Origin: Pusillimonas sp. TS35
GTDB lineage: Bacteria > Pseudomonadota > Gammaproteobacteria > Burkholderiales > Burkholderiaceae_B
DNA: 64,000 bases
Assembly (NCBI RefSeq): GCF_009857885.1
Contig: NZ_WWER01000002.1
Span: forward strand, 310,001 to 374,000
Direction of reading: 5' to 3'
The notes beneath the pieces were generated by a model. It had not been told where the DNA came from and made no database searches. It saw only the letters and a program-made list of their open reading frames with translations. This document shows positions 29,392-37,890 of this stretch, piece by piece. Every line of letters starts with the position of its first letter. The stretch's first letter is position 1. The position numbers were made by a program, and so were the translations under genes.

Positions 29392-29865
29392 ATGTCCGAC
29401 CCGCTTCATGATTTTTTCTTTACAGCAGCCATGCAGGGCATAAAACGCAAACTCGTCTACGTCACCCTGTACGAACTGATCGCCATTATCGTAACCAGCT
29501 TCGGCCTGTCGTCACTGACCAGCCACGGGTTGGGCCACGCCACGGTCGCGGCAGTTACATCGTCGATCATCGCCATCATCTGGAATGTGGTCTTCAACAC
29601 GCTGTTCGAATACTGGGAAGCACGCCAAACCCGACGCGGCCGCAGCATCCTGCGCCGCGTCGCACACGCCATCGGTTTTGAAGGCGGCCTGGTCTTCATG
29701 CTGGTACCGTTGTTCGCCTGGTGGCTCAACATCACACTCTGGCAAGCCTTTGTGCTGGACATTGGCCTGCTCTTGTTCTTTCTGGCTTATACCTTTGCAT
29801 TCAATCTGATGTTTGACCGCATTTTCGGGTTGCCAGCATCAGCCATGCCGCAGGAAGCCGCCTAG
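29392..29865 (+). CDS. PACE-family biocide efflux transporter
   Basis: A 157-residue membrane protein with four hydrophobic segments in two tandem halves, each a bacterial transmembrane pair domain. The conserved early membrane glutamate is in LYELIAIIV, and the second half has the matching FEGGLVFMLVP; the RRVAHAIGFE segment is characteristic. PACE proteins are proton-coupled exporters of chlorhexidine and similar compounds, but natural substrates may be polyamines. Confidence 0.9.
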   Translation: MSDPLHDFFFTAAMQGIKRKLVYVTLYELIAIIVTSFGLSSLTSHGLGHATVAAVTSSIIAIIWNVVFNTLFEYWEARQTRRGRSILRRVAHAIGFEGGLVFMLVPLFAWWLNITLWQAFVLDIGLLLFFLAYTFAFNLMFDRIFGLPASAMPQEAA

Positions 29866-29927
29866 TCGCGATGGCGCCAACAACCGCTTTGCCGTGCGTT
29901 CATGCAACAGCTGAGCGATATTATCGT

Positions 29928-29956
29928 TTTATATCAAGCCCATAAAAGCGTATAAT
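29928..29956 (+). promoter_or_regulatory. Candidate sigma70 promoter for the small gene at 29984
   Basis: TATAAT at 29951-29956 with TTTATA at 29928-29933 and a 17-bp spacer. A start of transcription near 29963 would make ATG 29984, not the upstream GTG at 29963, the natural start of the small reading frame. Confidence 0.55.
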
Positions 29957-29983
29957 CGACCTGTGCAAAATACCAGCCTCTCA

Positions 29984-30157
29984 ATGAACGCCGAGCCCGC
30001 AATCATTGCCGATACCTCCCTGTCGCTGCAATTGCGCATCATCCGCGCGGTAGCCAGTTCCACGGCTATCGAAACGGGCCAGCCCATCAAAGATCTCGAA
30101 AGTCTGCTCAAGGCTCAAACCAGCAAGTTCCAGCAGCTTGCGCTAGCTTCTGCCTGA
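29984..30157 (+). CDS. Small hypothetical protein
   Basis: A 57-residue reading frame starting MNAEPAIIADTSLSLQLRII with the predicted helix-rich content of a small regulatory or structural protein; no membrane segment, no cysteine. A perfect -10 box lies upstream. I do not recognise the family. It converges on the Fic gene, with only 11 bp between the stop codons. A segment SSTAIETGQPI loosely resembles the S/T-xxx-E-G/N inhibitory helix of Fic antitoxins, but the last position is wrong and orientation is unusual, so I do not call it an antitoxin. Confidence 0.5.
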   Translation: MNAEPAIIADTSLSLQLRIIRAVASSTAIETGQPIKDLESLLKAQTSKFQQLALASA

Positions 30158-30168
30158 TCTTCCCGCTA

Positions 30169-30786
30169 TTAACGCGCCAGCGCTTTATCTACCCACTTCT
30201 GCATGGGGGCATAGTCGCAGCCCAGGCCAGCCTGTATAGCGGCAATGTATCCGGCGCGATTGGCTTCCCAACTCGTGTAGTCCAAAGGGCCAAACCCGGC
30301 CTGTGCAGCCATAACGTCTGCCAACAAGCGTGAAATCCTGCCATTTCCTTCTCTAAATGGATGGAGGAGAATAAATTCCACGTGGACGACCGCGATCGCT
30401 TCGACGAGTTTATCGCGGGCAAAACCGACGCATGGCGTATAACGCGCCAAATACACCTTTTCAAATTCCGTCATTAATCGCGGCACTTGTGCGGCGGGCG
30501 CAAAGGGAAACCCGTCTTTGCTCATATTCACAGAGCGCGGCTGGCCAGCCCAGACATAAATATTGCCCAGCCAGCGTTGGTGCCAGGTGCGAATATGCGC
30601 CATCGTCAATCTACCCAGCGGCAGATTATCTTCCAGCACTGAGTGATACAGCTTCTGCAGCAGTATCAGTTCCGCCTCGTCCATATCGGCGGATGAAGAA
30701 ATGCCAAGCTTATTGGCCAATACCTGATCGTCTGAGCCAGGTTCGAACATTGCCTGGGCACCGCTCACATCGTATCGCGTCGTCAT
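30169..30786 (-). CDS. Fic/DOC-family protein (putative AMP-transferase)
   Basis: A 205-residue Fic protein from ATG 30786, with GGAG 6-7 bp upstream; 25 more codons are open but look unlike the family. The catalytic motif HPFREGNGR is complete at residues 142-150, including the histidine and the second arginine. The beta-flap segment PRSVNMSKDGFPFA is present. Fic enzymes transfer AMP or other phosphate groups to target proteins. No clear inhibitory (S/T)xxxE(G/N) helix was seen in the chain and no antitoxin gene lies in the same operon. Confidence 0.9.
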   Translation of the reverse strand: MTTRYDVSGAQAMFEPGSDDQVLANKLGISSSADMDEAELILLQKLYHSVLEDNLPLGRLTMAHIRTWHQRWLGNIYVWAGQPRSVNMSKDGFPFAPAAQVPRLMTEFEKVYLARYTPCVGFARDKLVEAIAVVHVEFILLHPFREGNGRISRLLADVMAAQAGFGPLDYTSWEANRAGYIAAIQAGLGCDYAPMQKWVDKALAR

Positions 30787-31433
30787 CGCATTTCTCCGCT
30801 TCGATGTTTTTGCTTGCATTGTAGGCAGGCAGGGCGCGTGCCGCCCATCCCGGCTATGCAATGCTGCACCGCGTCAGCTCAAGCAGCCATCCGGAGGGCA
30901 AGGCTCAGGCGTCGCATGCCACATGGCACGCTCCAAGACGCCTTACATGACAATTTTCGGGCTGTACTGGCGGAATGAGGCTATTGCTGGGGACAATCCG
31001 CCCCTCTGGCCTTCTGTGCCCTCTATTCTTCGCCTTGTATTTACAAATAGTTTCAAAATAAATTTACGGGCGACGCCGCGTACAGCCTGTGGATAACTAG
31101 AGGGAAGCGGAAATGTGCATAGCTTGTTGATGAGTTCTGGATAACGATGCACAACACTTCAAAGCGAAAAATTGTCCGCAATCCATCCACCAAAAAAACA
31201 GACCTTATGCCCATCATCCAAAAGCCCGGAAAGCCAACGCCTATGCACTGTTCCCTTAGTTATCCCAGTTATCCACAGACACCCATCATCATTACCAATT
31301 TCATATAAAAGAAGTTATTAAAAACCCCTTAGATCCCACCCTGCCAGCCTCGCTTCACAGAACTTTAAGCAGCGCTATACTTCGCCAGGTCAGAAAAGGA
31401 GGAAGCAACAGGCAGATGTTGGAAAAGGCCCGC
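30787..31433. other. Long gene-free stretch with a cluster of DnaA boxes
   Basis: About 650 bp without a supported gene. Two perfect DnaA boxes, TGTGGATAA at 31088-31096 (reverse orientation) and TTATCCACA at 31269-31277, and two imperfect ones, TCTGGATAA at 31136-31144 (reverse) and TTATCCCAG at 31260-31268, lie here. The segments near 31040-31065 and 31300-31325 are AT-rich. A Shine-Dalgarno-like AAGGAGG (31396-31402) precedes only an antisense frame. Could be part of the origin or a DnaA-titration locus. Confidence 0.6.
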
Positions 31434-32603
31434 TTACACAGCTTGCAGGCGTTCGACGGCGGTGTTCAGCGTGTCATCGCGCTTGGCAAAACAAAAGCGC
31501 ACAAGCCCATGGTTGGATTGAGCCGCACTGGGGTTGCGGTAAAACGCCGACAATGGGATCACACCCACACCGTGCTCTGTGGTCAGCCACCGCGCAAACT
31601 CCGCTTCGGGCATATCGGAGATTGCGCTGTAGTCGGCCACCAGAAAAAACGTGCCTTGGCTAGGCAAGGGGCGGAAGCGTGTAGTAGCCAGTCCGCGGGC
31701 AAGCCTGTCGCGCTTCTGCTGGTAAAACAAAGGCAGCGCGTGATATGGGTCAGGGTTTTTCATGTATTCGGCCAAGCCGGCTTGCATCGGAGAGGTCACA
31801 GTAAAAACGGTGAACTGGTGAACTTTGCGGATTTCGCTGGTCAGTGCGGCAAGGGCGCAGCAGTAGCCCACTTTCCAACCTGTCGCGCTGTAGGTTTTGC
31901 CAAACGAAAACACGGCGATCGTATTAGGGGCGAGTATCGGGCTGCGGGCCAGGCTTAGATGCTCGTGGCCGTCAAACACCAGGTGCTCGTACACCTCGTC
32001 CGATAAGATCAGGATCCCGGTCTCCTCCACAATCCGTTCCAGCGCAGCGATGTCATCGTTTTGTAGGCAAATGCCAGTGGGGTTGTGCGGAAAATTGACG
32101 ATCAGCATGCGGGTACGCGCCGATATGGCATCACGCACCTGCTGCCAGTCGACACGATAGGTGGCATGGGCGGCGTCAGGCGCAAGCATAGGCACAACCA
32201 CCGGTTTGCCGCCTGCCAGCTCAATAGCCGGTATGTACAGGTCGTAAAACGGCTCGATAATGACAACCTCGTCTCCCGCGCGCACAAACGCTTGGATACT
32301 GGTCATCAAGCCTTCGGTTGCACCTGCGGTAACGGTGATTTCGGTATCCCAGTCATAAGCCCGGCCATGCAGGGTTTCCATTTTGTCGGCGATTTCCTGG
32401 CGCAATGCCACAATGCCGGCCATCGGGGGATATTGATTGTGGCCGTTCTGCATGGCTTTGCAGACAAGATCGAGCAGATCAGTATCCGGGTTGAAATCCG
32501 GAAAACCTTGTCCAAGGTTGATTGCATTATGGTCTACCGCCAATTGGCTCATGACCGTAAAAATTGTCGTGCCGACATTCGGCAGTTTCGATTCGAAATT
32601 CAT
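31434..32603 (-). CDS. PLP-dependent class I/II aminotransferase (YbdL/methionine aminotransferase-like)
   Basis: A 389-residue fold type I aminotransferase. The PLP lysine is K236 in VFSFGKTYSATGWKVGY; the cofactor-contacting NFPHNPTG and SDEVYEHLVF segments and the C-terminal arginine in LVRFCFAK are present. The N-terminus FESKLPNVGTTIFTVMSQLA matches YbdL/MtnE-like enzymes that transaminate methionine, phenylalanine or kynurenine-type substrates. Complete; stands alone. Confidence 0.92.
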   Translation of the reverse strand: MNFESKLPNVGTTIFTVMSQLAVDHNAINLGQGFPDFNPDTDLLDLVCKAMQNGHNQYPPMAGIVALRQEIADKMETLHGRAYDWDTEITVTAGATEGLMTSIQAFVRAGDEVVIIEPFYDLYIPAIELAGGKPVVVPMLAPDAAHATYRVDWQQVRDAISARTRMLIVNFPHNPTGICLQNDDIAALERIVEETGILILSDEVYEHLVFDGHEHLSLARSPILAPNTIAVFSFGKTYSATGWKVGYCCALAALTSEIRKVHQFTVFTVTSPMQAGLAEYMKNPDPYHALPLFYQQKRDRLARGLATTRFRPLPSQGTFFLVADYSAISDMPEAEFARWLTTEHGVGVIPLSAFYRNPSAAQSNHGLVRFCFAKRDDTLNTAVERLQAV

Positions 32604-32908
32604 GGGGATAGTCAGACGAAAGAGTTATGCCTTCAGACAGAGGCTGTGATCAAACTTTATCGCGGCGGGATGGGGAAATATGACGAAAAAATACCACATA
32701 CGGGTTAACTAGCATTTGATAACGCCAGTTCGCATGGTTATGCTCACGAGTGCCGTCTTAATCAAGCAGCGCGCGTGGCTCGCGGGTGGTAATCATTTAT
32801 TCATTTCGGCCGGTTAATATTTTCCGGTGCTACCGGGGGATAAATGGCTGGTTCGCGCCGGCGTCCTTGGTTATACGCTTTTTTTTATTTTTTAGGACGC
32901 TACAAATC

Positions 32909-33115
32909 ATGGCTCAAAAGGGCAAAGTTAAATGGTTCAATGCCGATAAAGGTTTCGGCTTTATTACTCCTGATGAAGGCGGCAGCGATGTTTTCGCTCA
33001 CTTCTCCGCTATCGAAGGCCGCGGTTATCGCAGCCTGAACGAAGGCCAGGAAGTTGAGTATGAAGTCAAGGATGGGCCCAAGGGTCCCCAGGCAGCAGGT
33101 ATCCGCCCGCTGTAA
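32909..33115 (+). CDS. Cold-shock domain protein (CspA family)
   Basis: A 68-residue single cold-shock domain, starting at ATG 32909 ([20 protein letters not shown]). RNP1 (KGFGFI) and RNP2 (DVFAHFSAI) nucleic-acid-binding motifs are intact. It binds single-stranded RNA/DNA and acts as an RNA chaperone. The gene is preceded by a roughly 300-bp gap from the divergent aminotransferase, allowing the long leader usual for csp mRNAs, and is followed by a clear terminator. Confidence 0.96.
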   Translation: MAQKGKVKWFNADKGFGFITPDEGGSDVFAHFSAIEGRGYRSLNEGQEVEYEVKDGPKGPQAAGIRPL

Positions 33116-33162
33116 GTATCAAGCCTCACGCTGTGTACCAACACTGGTGCACGGTGCAGCTG

Positions 33163-33190
33163 AAACGCTCGCCTTTGGCGGGCGTTTTTG
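33163..33190 (+). terminator. Rho-independent terminator of the cold-shock gene
   Basis: Stem AAACGCTCGCC (33163-33173) / GGCGGGCGTTT (33177-33187) with one T:G pair and a TTT loop, followed by further T residues, 48 bp after the stop. Confidence 0.9.
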
Positions 33191-33336
33191 TTTTTATTAA
33201 TTTTTTTATTAATTTAGTTTTGCATCGATGATTTTCAGCCGGCTGCCGATATATGGTTATTATGTTACTCGATGACGTAGCAATATGGCCGCGTGGTGAT
33301 AGGGTTTATTGGTAGTTTTGTTTATATATAAGTATA

Positions 33337-33372
33337 TCGACTTGAGCTTTAAGGTCGACTTGAGCTTTAAGG
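33337..33372 (+). repeat. 18-bp perfect tandem repeat in the origin region
   Basis: TCGACTTGAGCTTTAAGG occurs twice head to tail (33337-33354 and 33355-33372), adjoining the AT-rich run TTTATATATAAGTATA. It may be an initiator- or regulator-binding pair, or a slippage product. Confidence 0.85.
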
Positions 33373-33520
33373 ATTGAGAAAAAAACACAAGAAAGTCGGG
33401 CAAAGGATTACACCAGGGGGATGTTTGGTTGGTGCTTGAGTATTTGTTTATCCAATTTCGATCGTAGAATCAAAGGTTTAGTGCGCTTGTCCACGCGATA
33501 TACATACGATTCCCACAGAG

Positions 33521-33580
33521 TTATCCCCATTTTTTAGTTGTTCAGTTTTCTTCCACTGCTTATTCACAAGGTTGTCCACA
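33521..33580 (+). promoter_or_regulatory. DnaA-box cluster of the putative oriC
   Basis: TTATTCACA at 33560-33568 fits TTATNCACA perfectly. TTATCCCCA (33521-33529) and TTGTCCACA (33572-33580) each have one mismatch. All face the same way and follow the AT-rich segment, as in bacterial origins. Confidence 0.7.
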
Positions 33581-33879
33581 GGGGACTGAAGGCTTTTCTC
33601 GTGGCATTACTTACTTGCAATCTTGTTTCATTAGTGCGGTTGCCTCCTTTACGCAAGAGCTTGCTGCGGGCAGTTGATACGCGTTCCCTGATTCAGCTTT
33701 TGAACCTGCCTTTGGCATCGCATCCAAGGCCGATACTTGCGTTAATTTTTATTTTAAATCTCTCATGGTGTGCGGGCCAGGGATCGCCGGACACTGTTGT
33801 ACTCGTACGCTCGCGTTATCGGCTATTGCTCAGATAGGTTCATGGTGACCTCAACACCCGTCGCCCTAGCTGTTGGGAT

Positions 33880-33895
33880 TGTTCCACGTGAAACC
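33880..33895 (+). promoter_or_regulatory. parS site 1
   Basis: TGTTCCACGTGAAACC, one mismatch (last base) to the general parS consensus TGTTNCACGTGAAACA bound by ParB. Confidence 0.8.
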
Positions 33896-34064
33896 ATACG
33901 CCTGCTCCCTATTGCAAGTTGTGGGGGTGCCTAAATAGTGCCGCAGTGCAATCGTATGTTCTCTTTGTGTACGGAATGGGTTTTGTACTCAAATGGGAGA
34001 TTCGTTCCAGTGGCACTTCAGCTTTCGAGATGTTGTGCGGCCCTTCTTCTACGCAGACAGACAG

Positions 34065-34080
34065 TGTTTCACGTGAAACA
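34065..34080 (+). promoter_or_regulatory. parS site 2 (perfect palindrome)
   Basis: TGTTTCACGTGAAACA, the exact 16-bp palindromic parS consensus. Confidence 0.95.
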
Positions 34081-34102
34081 TGAGTGTTTGCTGGAGTAGG
34101 AT

Positions 34103-34118
34103 TGTTCCACGTGAAACA
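34103..34118 (+). promoter_or_regulatory. parS site 3
   Basis: TGTTCCACGTGAAACA, full match to TGTTNCACGTGAAACA; 38 bp after the start of site 2. Confidence 0.93.
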
Positions 34119-34294
34119 GTGCACTCCCGGCGCGAACATCGCAGCTTACAACCCCGAACGGCGGAAGAAAGCGAAGTGTGATTTTTTCCGTAAGGATACG
34201 CATACGTATTGCATACTGAAGCTAGGCCTTGCACAGCTCTATTCATCACTACTGGATTAAGAGATTGTGATCCCTAGTTAGGAGCAACTTATAG

Positions 34295-34310
34295 TGTTTC
34301 ACGTGGAACA
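34295..34310 (-). promoter_or_regulatory. parS site 4
   Basis: TGTTTCACGTGGAACA, which read on the minus strand is the same sequence as site 3. Confidence 0.92.
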
Positions 34311-34471
34311 AATGCTGACCGTGCTCGAGCACAAAGATCTGTCTGAGGGTACGGTGAGAGAGACAAACAGCTACTTTCCGTATTGCTGCAACAATTGCAG
34401 AATCAGTTGGCCGGATTGAAACCCCACCGGCTATAATTGCCCATTAAATGCCCACACTCGCTCGAGCGAAA

Positions 34472-36388
34472 ATGATTTATCCGGACGAATTTGACGTCAT
34501 CGTCGTCGGTGGAGGTCATGCTGGCACGGAAGCCGCCCTGGCTTCAGCACGTGCCGGCGCACGAACCCTCCTTCTTACACACAACATGGAAACCCTAGGG
34601 CAGATGTCCTGCAATCCCTCTATCGGTGGAATCGGTAAAGGACATTTGGTCAAAGAGGTTGATGCTCTTGGCGGAGCGATGGCATTGGCCACCGACGAAG
34701 CCGGCATCCAGTTCAGGATTCTCAACCGATCCAAAGGTCCAGCTGTGCGCGCTACCCGTGCACAAGCAGATCGCTCACTCTATCGGAAAGCAATCAGGAC
34801 ACGCCTGCAGAACCAGCCTAACCTTACGATCTTTCAACAAGCCGTTGATGATCTGATGCTGGAAGGTGATCGCGTCGTGGGGGCGGTGACACAAATCGGT
34901 TTGCGGTTTCGCGCTCGCTCGGTTGTGTTGACTGCCGGCACGTTTCTGAATGGCCTGATTCACGTGGGCCTGGATCATTATTCAGGCGGCCGGGCCGGCG
35001 ATCCTCCGTCGATATCGTTGGGTAATCGCTTGCGCGAGCTCAAGCTGCCACAAGGCCGCCTGAAGACAGGCACGCCTCCCCGCATCGATTCCCGCACGAT
35101 TGATTTCAGCAAAACAGAGATGCAGCCGGGGGATACCGACCCTGTGCCGGTGTTTTCATTCATGGGCGCGGCATCGATGCATCCCCGGCAGTTACCCTGC
35201 TGGATTACTCATACCAATGCACGCACGCATGAAATCATTCGTTCTGGGCTAGACCGCTCACCCATGTACAGCGATGCGGGGACGATCGAAGGTATCGGCC
35301 CCCGCTATTGCCCTTCCATTGAAGACAAAATCCACCGGTTTGCCGACAAGGAAAGCCACCAGGTCTTCCTGGAACCCGAAGGCTTCAGTTCGACGGAAAT
35401 CTACCCGAATGGTGTTTCGACGAGCTTGCCCTTCGACATCCAGATTGCATTGGTACGCTCGCTGCCCGGTTTGGAAAATGCAGTGATCATGCGGCCGGGC
35501 TATGCGATTGAGTACGATTATTTCGACCCTCGGGCTTTGCGTCCCACCTTGGAAACCCGTGCGATTGCTGGCTTGTTTTTCGCGGGGCAGATCAACGGCA
35601 CCACGGGCTACGAAGAAGCCGCCGCGCAGGGCCTGTTGGCGGGCCTGAATGCAGCACGCATGGCCCTTGGCCGTGAGCAGTGGGCGCCCAAGCGTAACGA
35701 CGCTTACCTGGGCGTACTGGTGGACGACCTGATCACTCGTGGGGTTAACGAGCCATATCGTATGTTCACTTCGCGTGCTGAGTATCGCTTGAGCTTGCGC
35801 GAAGATAACGCCGACATGCGCCTGACTGAAATAGGCCGCCAGCTTGGCTTGGTGGATGATGCCCGTTGGGATGCGTTCAATCGAAAACGCGATGCAGTTG
35901 CCGCCGAGATTGAACGGTTCAAGTCCACGTGGATCAACCCGCGCACGCTTGAAGACGAAACCGCGAAGCGGGTATTCGGCAAGCCTCTGGAGCGCGAGTA
36001 TTCGCTGCACGACCTGCTCAAGCGTCCCGAAGTCGACTACGCGATACTTACCACACTGCAATCTGTTGATGGCAGTGTGCCGGGCGGTCCAGCGTTGGAG
36101 GATCCGGTGGCGGCTGAACAGGTTGAGATCCAGATCAAATATGCGGGATACGTTGCCAAGCAACAAGAGGAAATCAAACGGCAGGCGTCTCAAGAGTCTG
36201 AACCTATCCCTGCAGACATCGATTACGACGGCATCACTTCTCTTTCCATCGAAGTGCGTCAGCGGCTCAAAGCCAGCCGCCCTGAAACTATCGGCCAAGC
36301 CGCGCGCGTCTCGGGGGTTACACCGGCCGCTGTTTCTCTTCTGCTTATACATATCAAGCGTATGCAATTACGGAAACGAGCCGCCTGA
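34472..36388 (+). CDS. mnmG: tRNA uridine-5-carboxymethylaminomethyl modification enzyme MnmG
   Basis: A 638-residue FAD enzyme that with MnmE builds cmnm5U34. ATG 34472 gives [20 protein letters not shown], the family N-terminus. An ATG at 34448 is possible, but a TATAAT at 34432-34437 would place transcription start at about that codon. FAD site [20 protein letters not shown]-like [14 protein letters not shown], and the C-terminal helical MnmE/tRNA-binding region are all visible. First gene right of the origin; its stop overlaps rsmG by one base. Confidence 0.97.
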   Translation: MIYPDEFDVIVVGGGHAGTEAALASARAGARTLLLTHNMETLGQMSCNPSIGGIGKGHLVKEVDALGGAMALATDEAGIQFRILNRSKGPAVRATRAQADRSLYRKAIRTRLQNQPNLTIFQQAVDDLMLEGDRVVGAVTQIGLRFRARSVVLTAGTFLNGLIHVGLDHYSGGRAGDPPSISLGNRLRELKLPQGRLKTGTPPRIDSRTIDFSKTEMQPGDTDPVPVFSFMGAASMHPRQLPCWITHTNARTHEIIRSGLDRSPMYSDAGTIEGIGPRYCPSIEDKIHRFADKESHQVFLEPEGFSSTEIYPNGVSTSLPFDIQIALVRSLPGLENAVIMRPGYAIEYDYFDPRALRPTLETRAIAGLFFAGQINGTTGYEEAAAQGLLAGLNAARMALGREQWAPKRNDAYLGVLVDDLITRGVNEPYRMFTSRAEYRLSLREDNADMRLTEIGRQLGLVDDARWDAFNRKRDAVAAEIERFKSTWINPRTLEDETAKRVFGKPLEREYSLHDLLKRPEVDYAILTTLQSVDGSVPGGPALEDPVAAEQVEIQIKYAGYVAKQQEEIKRQASQESEPIPADIDYDGITSLSIEVRQRLKASRPETIGQAARVSGVTPAAVSLLLIHIKRMQLRKRAA

Positions 36389-37062
36389 TGTCCGGCACTG
36401 ATACTTTCAGCGCCCGTATCCAGACGGCCGGTGCAGCGATGGCGCTGCCTGTCTCTGATGAGCAGGCGGCCACATTGCAGGCTTACATTGGCCAACTGCA
36501 ACGATGGAATCGCACTTATAATCTGACGGCACTGCGGCAACCTGAGCAGATGCTGGTACAGCATGTGTTCGACAGTCTCTCCATCGTCGGGCCCATAGAT
36601 AAATTACTGTATAAAAATACAGTAAATAAGCCACTCATTATGGATGTTGGCTCCGGTGCAGGCTTGCCAGGCGTCATCTTGGCTATCATGCGTCCAGGCT
36701 GGCGCATACAGTGCGTAGATGCAGTTGAAAAGAAAATGGCATTTGTTCGCCAGATGGCGGGCACCCTGCACCTGCCTAACCTTCAGGCGGTGCATGGGCG
36801 CATCGAAAAACTGGCGCCCGCACAGGCCTATATTGTTGTATCCCGCGCTTTCGCGTCGCTGGCCGATTTTGCATCGCTGGCTGGTCGGCATGTGGCGCCA
36901 GGAGGGTGGCTGTTGGCCATGAAAGGCGTGCAGCCCGAAGAGGAAATTGCCGAATTGGCCAAGCAAACCGATTGGCGCGTTGTCAATGTTGTACCACTGC
37001 AGGTACCGGAGCTCGACGCGCAGCGCTGCCTGGTATGGATGAGCCGTCAAGGAGCCGTATGA
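36388..37062 (+). CDS. rsmG: 16S rRNA (guanine-527-N7)-methyltransferase RsmG
   Basis: A 224-residue SAM-dependent methyltransferase. The RsmG pattern WNRTYNLTA is followed by HVFDSLSIV and the AdoMet loop MDVGSGAGLPGVILAI. It modifies G527 of 16S rRNA, and loss gives low-level streptomycin resistance. ATG overlaps the mnmG stop (TGATG), and its own stop overlaps parA (ATGA), so mnmG-rsmG-parA are coupled. Confidence 0.97.
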   Translation: MSGTDTFSARIQTAGAAMALPVSDEQAATLQAYIGQLQRWNRTYNLTALRQPEQMLVQHVFDSLSIVGPIDKLLYKNTVNKPLIMDVGSGAGLPGVILAIMRPGWRIQCVDAVEKKMAFVRQMAGTLHLPNLQAVHGRIEKLAPAQAYIVVSRAFASLADFASLAGRHVAPGGWLLAMKGVQPEEEIAELAKQTDWRVVNVVPLQVPELDAQRCLVWMSRQGAV

Positions 37063-37874
37063 ACCCAAACAATACCGCCAATATTTTCTGCATCGCAAAC
37101 CAGAAAGGCGGCGTCGGAAAGACCACCACGGCAATTAACCTGGCCGCCGCGCTGGCGGCCCTGCACAAGCGTGTGCTACTGATCGATCTCGATCCCCAGG
37201 GCAACGCAACCATGGGCAGCGGCGTGGACAAGAATGCGGCCACCACCAATCTATATCAGGTGCTCATTGGCAATGCGTCCATCGAACAGGCCACCGTAAA
37301 GTCCGAATCGGGTGGGTACGATGTCCTGCCCTCCAATCGCGAACTGTCTGGTGCCGAAATCGATCTCATCCAAATGGACGAGCGTGAACAGCAGCTCAAG
37401 AAGGCGATCGAAAAGGTCCAGGACGGCTACGATTTCATTCTCATCGACTGCCCTCCTACTCTGTCGCTGCTCACACTTAACGGCCTGGCGTGCGCGCATG
37501 GCGTTATCATCCCCATGCAGTGCGAATACTTTGCCCTTGAGGGCCTGTCCGACTTGGTCAACACCATCAAACGTGTATACCAGAACATTAACCCCAGTCT
37601 GCAATTGATCGGGTTGCTGCGCGTCATGTTCGACACGCGCGTTACCCTGCAGCAGCAGGTCGCCGCGCAGATCCAATCGCACTTTGGCGACCGGGTCTTC
37701 GAAACCATTATCCCGCGCAATGTGCGGTTGGCCGAAGCACCCAGCCACGGGCAGCCCGGCATCGTCTACGACCGCAGCTCGCGTGGCGCCAAAGCTTACC
37801 TCGACTTCGGCGACGAGCTACTGCGTCGAGTCAAGAAAGAAGCCTTGCGCCAACAAGCCCGCCCGCGCATCTGA
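37059..37874 (+). CDS. parA: Chromosome partitioning ATPase ParA
   Basis: A 271-residue Soj/ParA ATPase from ATG 37059. The deviant Walker A reads NQKGGVGKTTTAINLA, Walker B LLIDLDPQGNAT, and the second acid block FILIDCPPTLSLLT. It drives origin segregation on the nucleoid together with ParB bound at the four parS sites 3 kb upstream. Start overlaps the rsmG stop by 4 bp; parB follows after 16 bp. Confidence 0.97.
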   Translation: MNPNNTANIFCIANQKGGVGKTTTAINLAAALAALHKRVLLIDLDPQGNATMGSGVDKNAATTNLYQVLIGNASIEQATVKSESGGYDVLPSNRELSGAEIDLIQMDEREQQLKKAIEKVQDGYDFILIDCPPTLSLLTLNGLACAHGVIIPMQCEYFALEGLSDLVNTIKRVYQNINPSLQLIGLLRVMFDTRVTLQQQVAAQIQSHFGDRVFETIIPRNVRLAEAPSHGQPGIVYDRSSRGAKAYLDFGDELLRRVKKEALRQQARPRI

Positions 37875-37890
37875 ACTAACGGAAATCATT

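Larger units (their letters stand above)
33191..34471. other. Probable replication origin and centromere region (oriC/parS)
   Basis: About 1.28 kb without a credible gene, directly upstream of mnmG as in Bordetella-type chromosomes. It carries an AT-rich segment (about 33190-33345), an 18-bp tandem repeat, at least three DnaA boxes (33521-33580) and four parS sites (33880-34310). The parA and parB genes lie 2.6 kb downstream, and almost all genes to the right are on the plus strand. Assignment as oriC is by analogy and content. Confidence 0.78.

Noticed and set aside
31416-31958. 180-codon plus-strand frame preceded by AAGGAGG
   Set aside because: It lies wholly antisense to the aminotransferase, the Shine-Dalgarno spacing is 13 bp, and the composition is that of an antisense shadow.
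33538-33837. 99-codon open frame in the origin region
   Set aside because: It overlaps the DnaA boxes, has no ribosome-binding site, and its Leu/Arg-rich product looks like chance translation.
33909-34139. 76-codon minus-strand frame across the parS sites
   Set aside because: It contains translated parS palindromes and no recognisable protein; better explained as non-coding.
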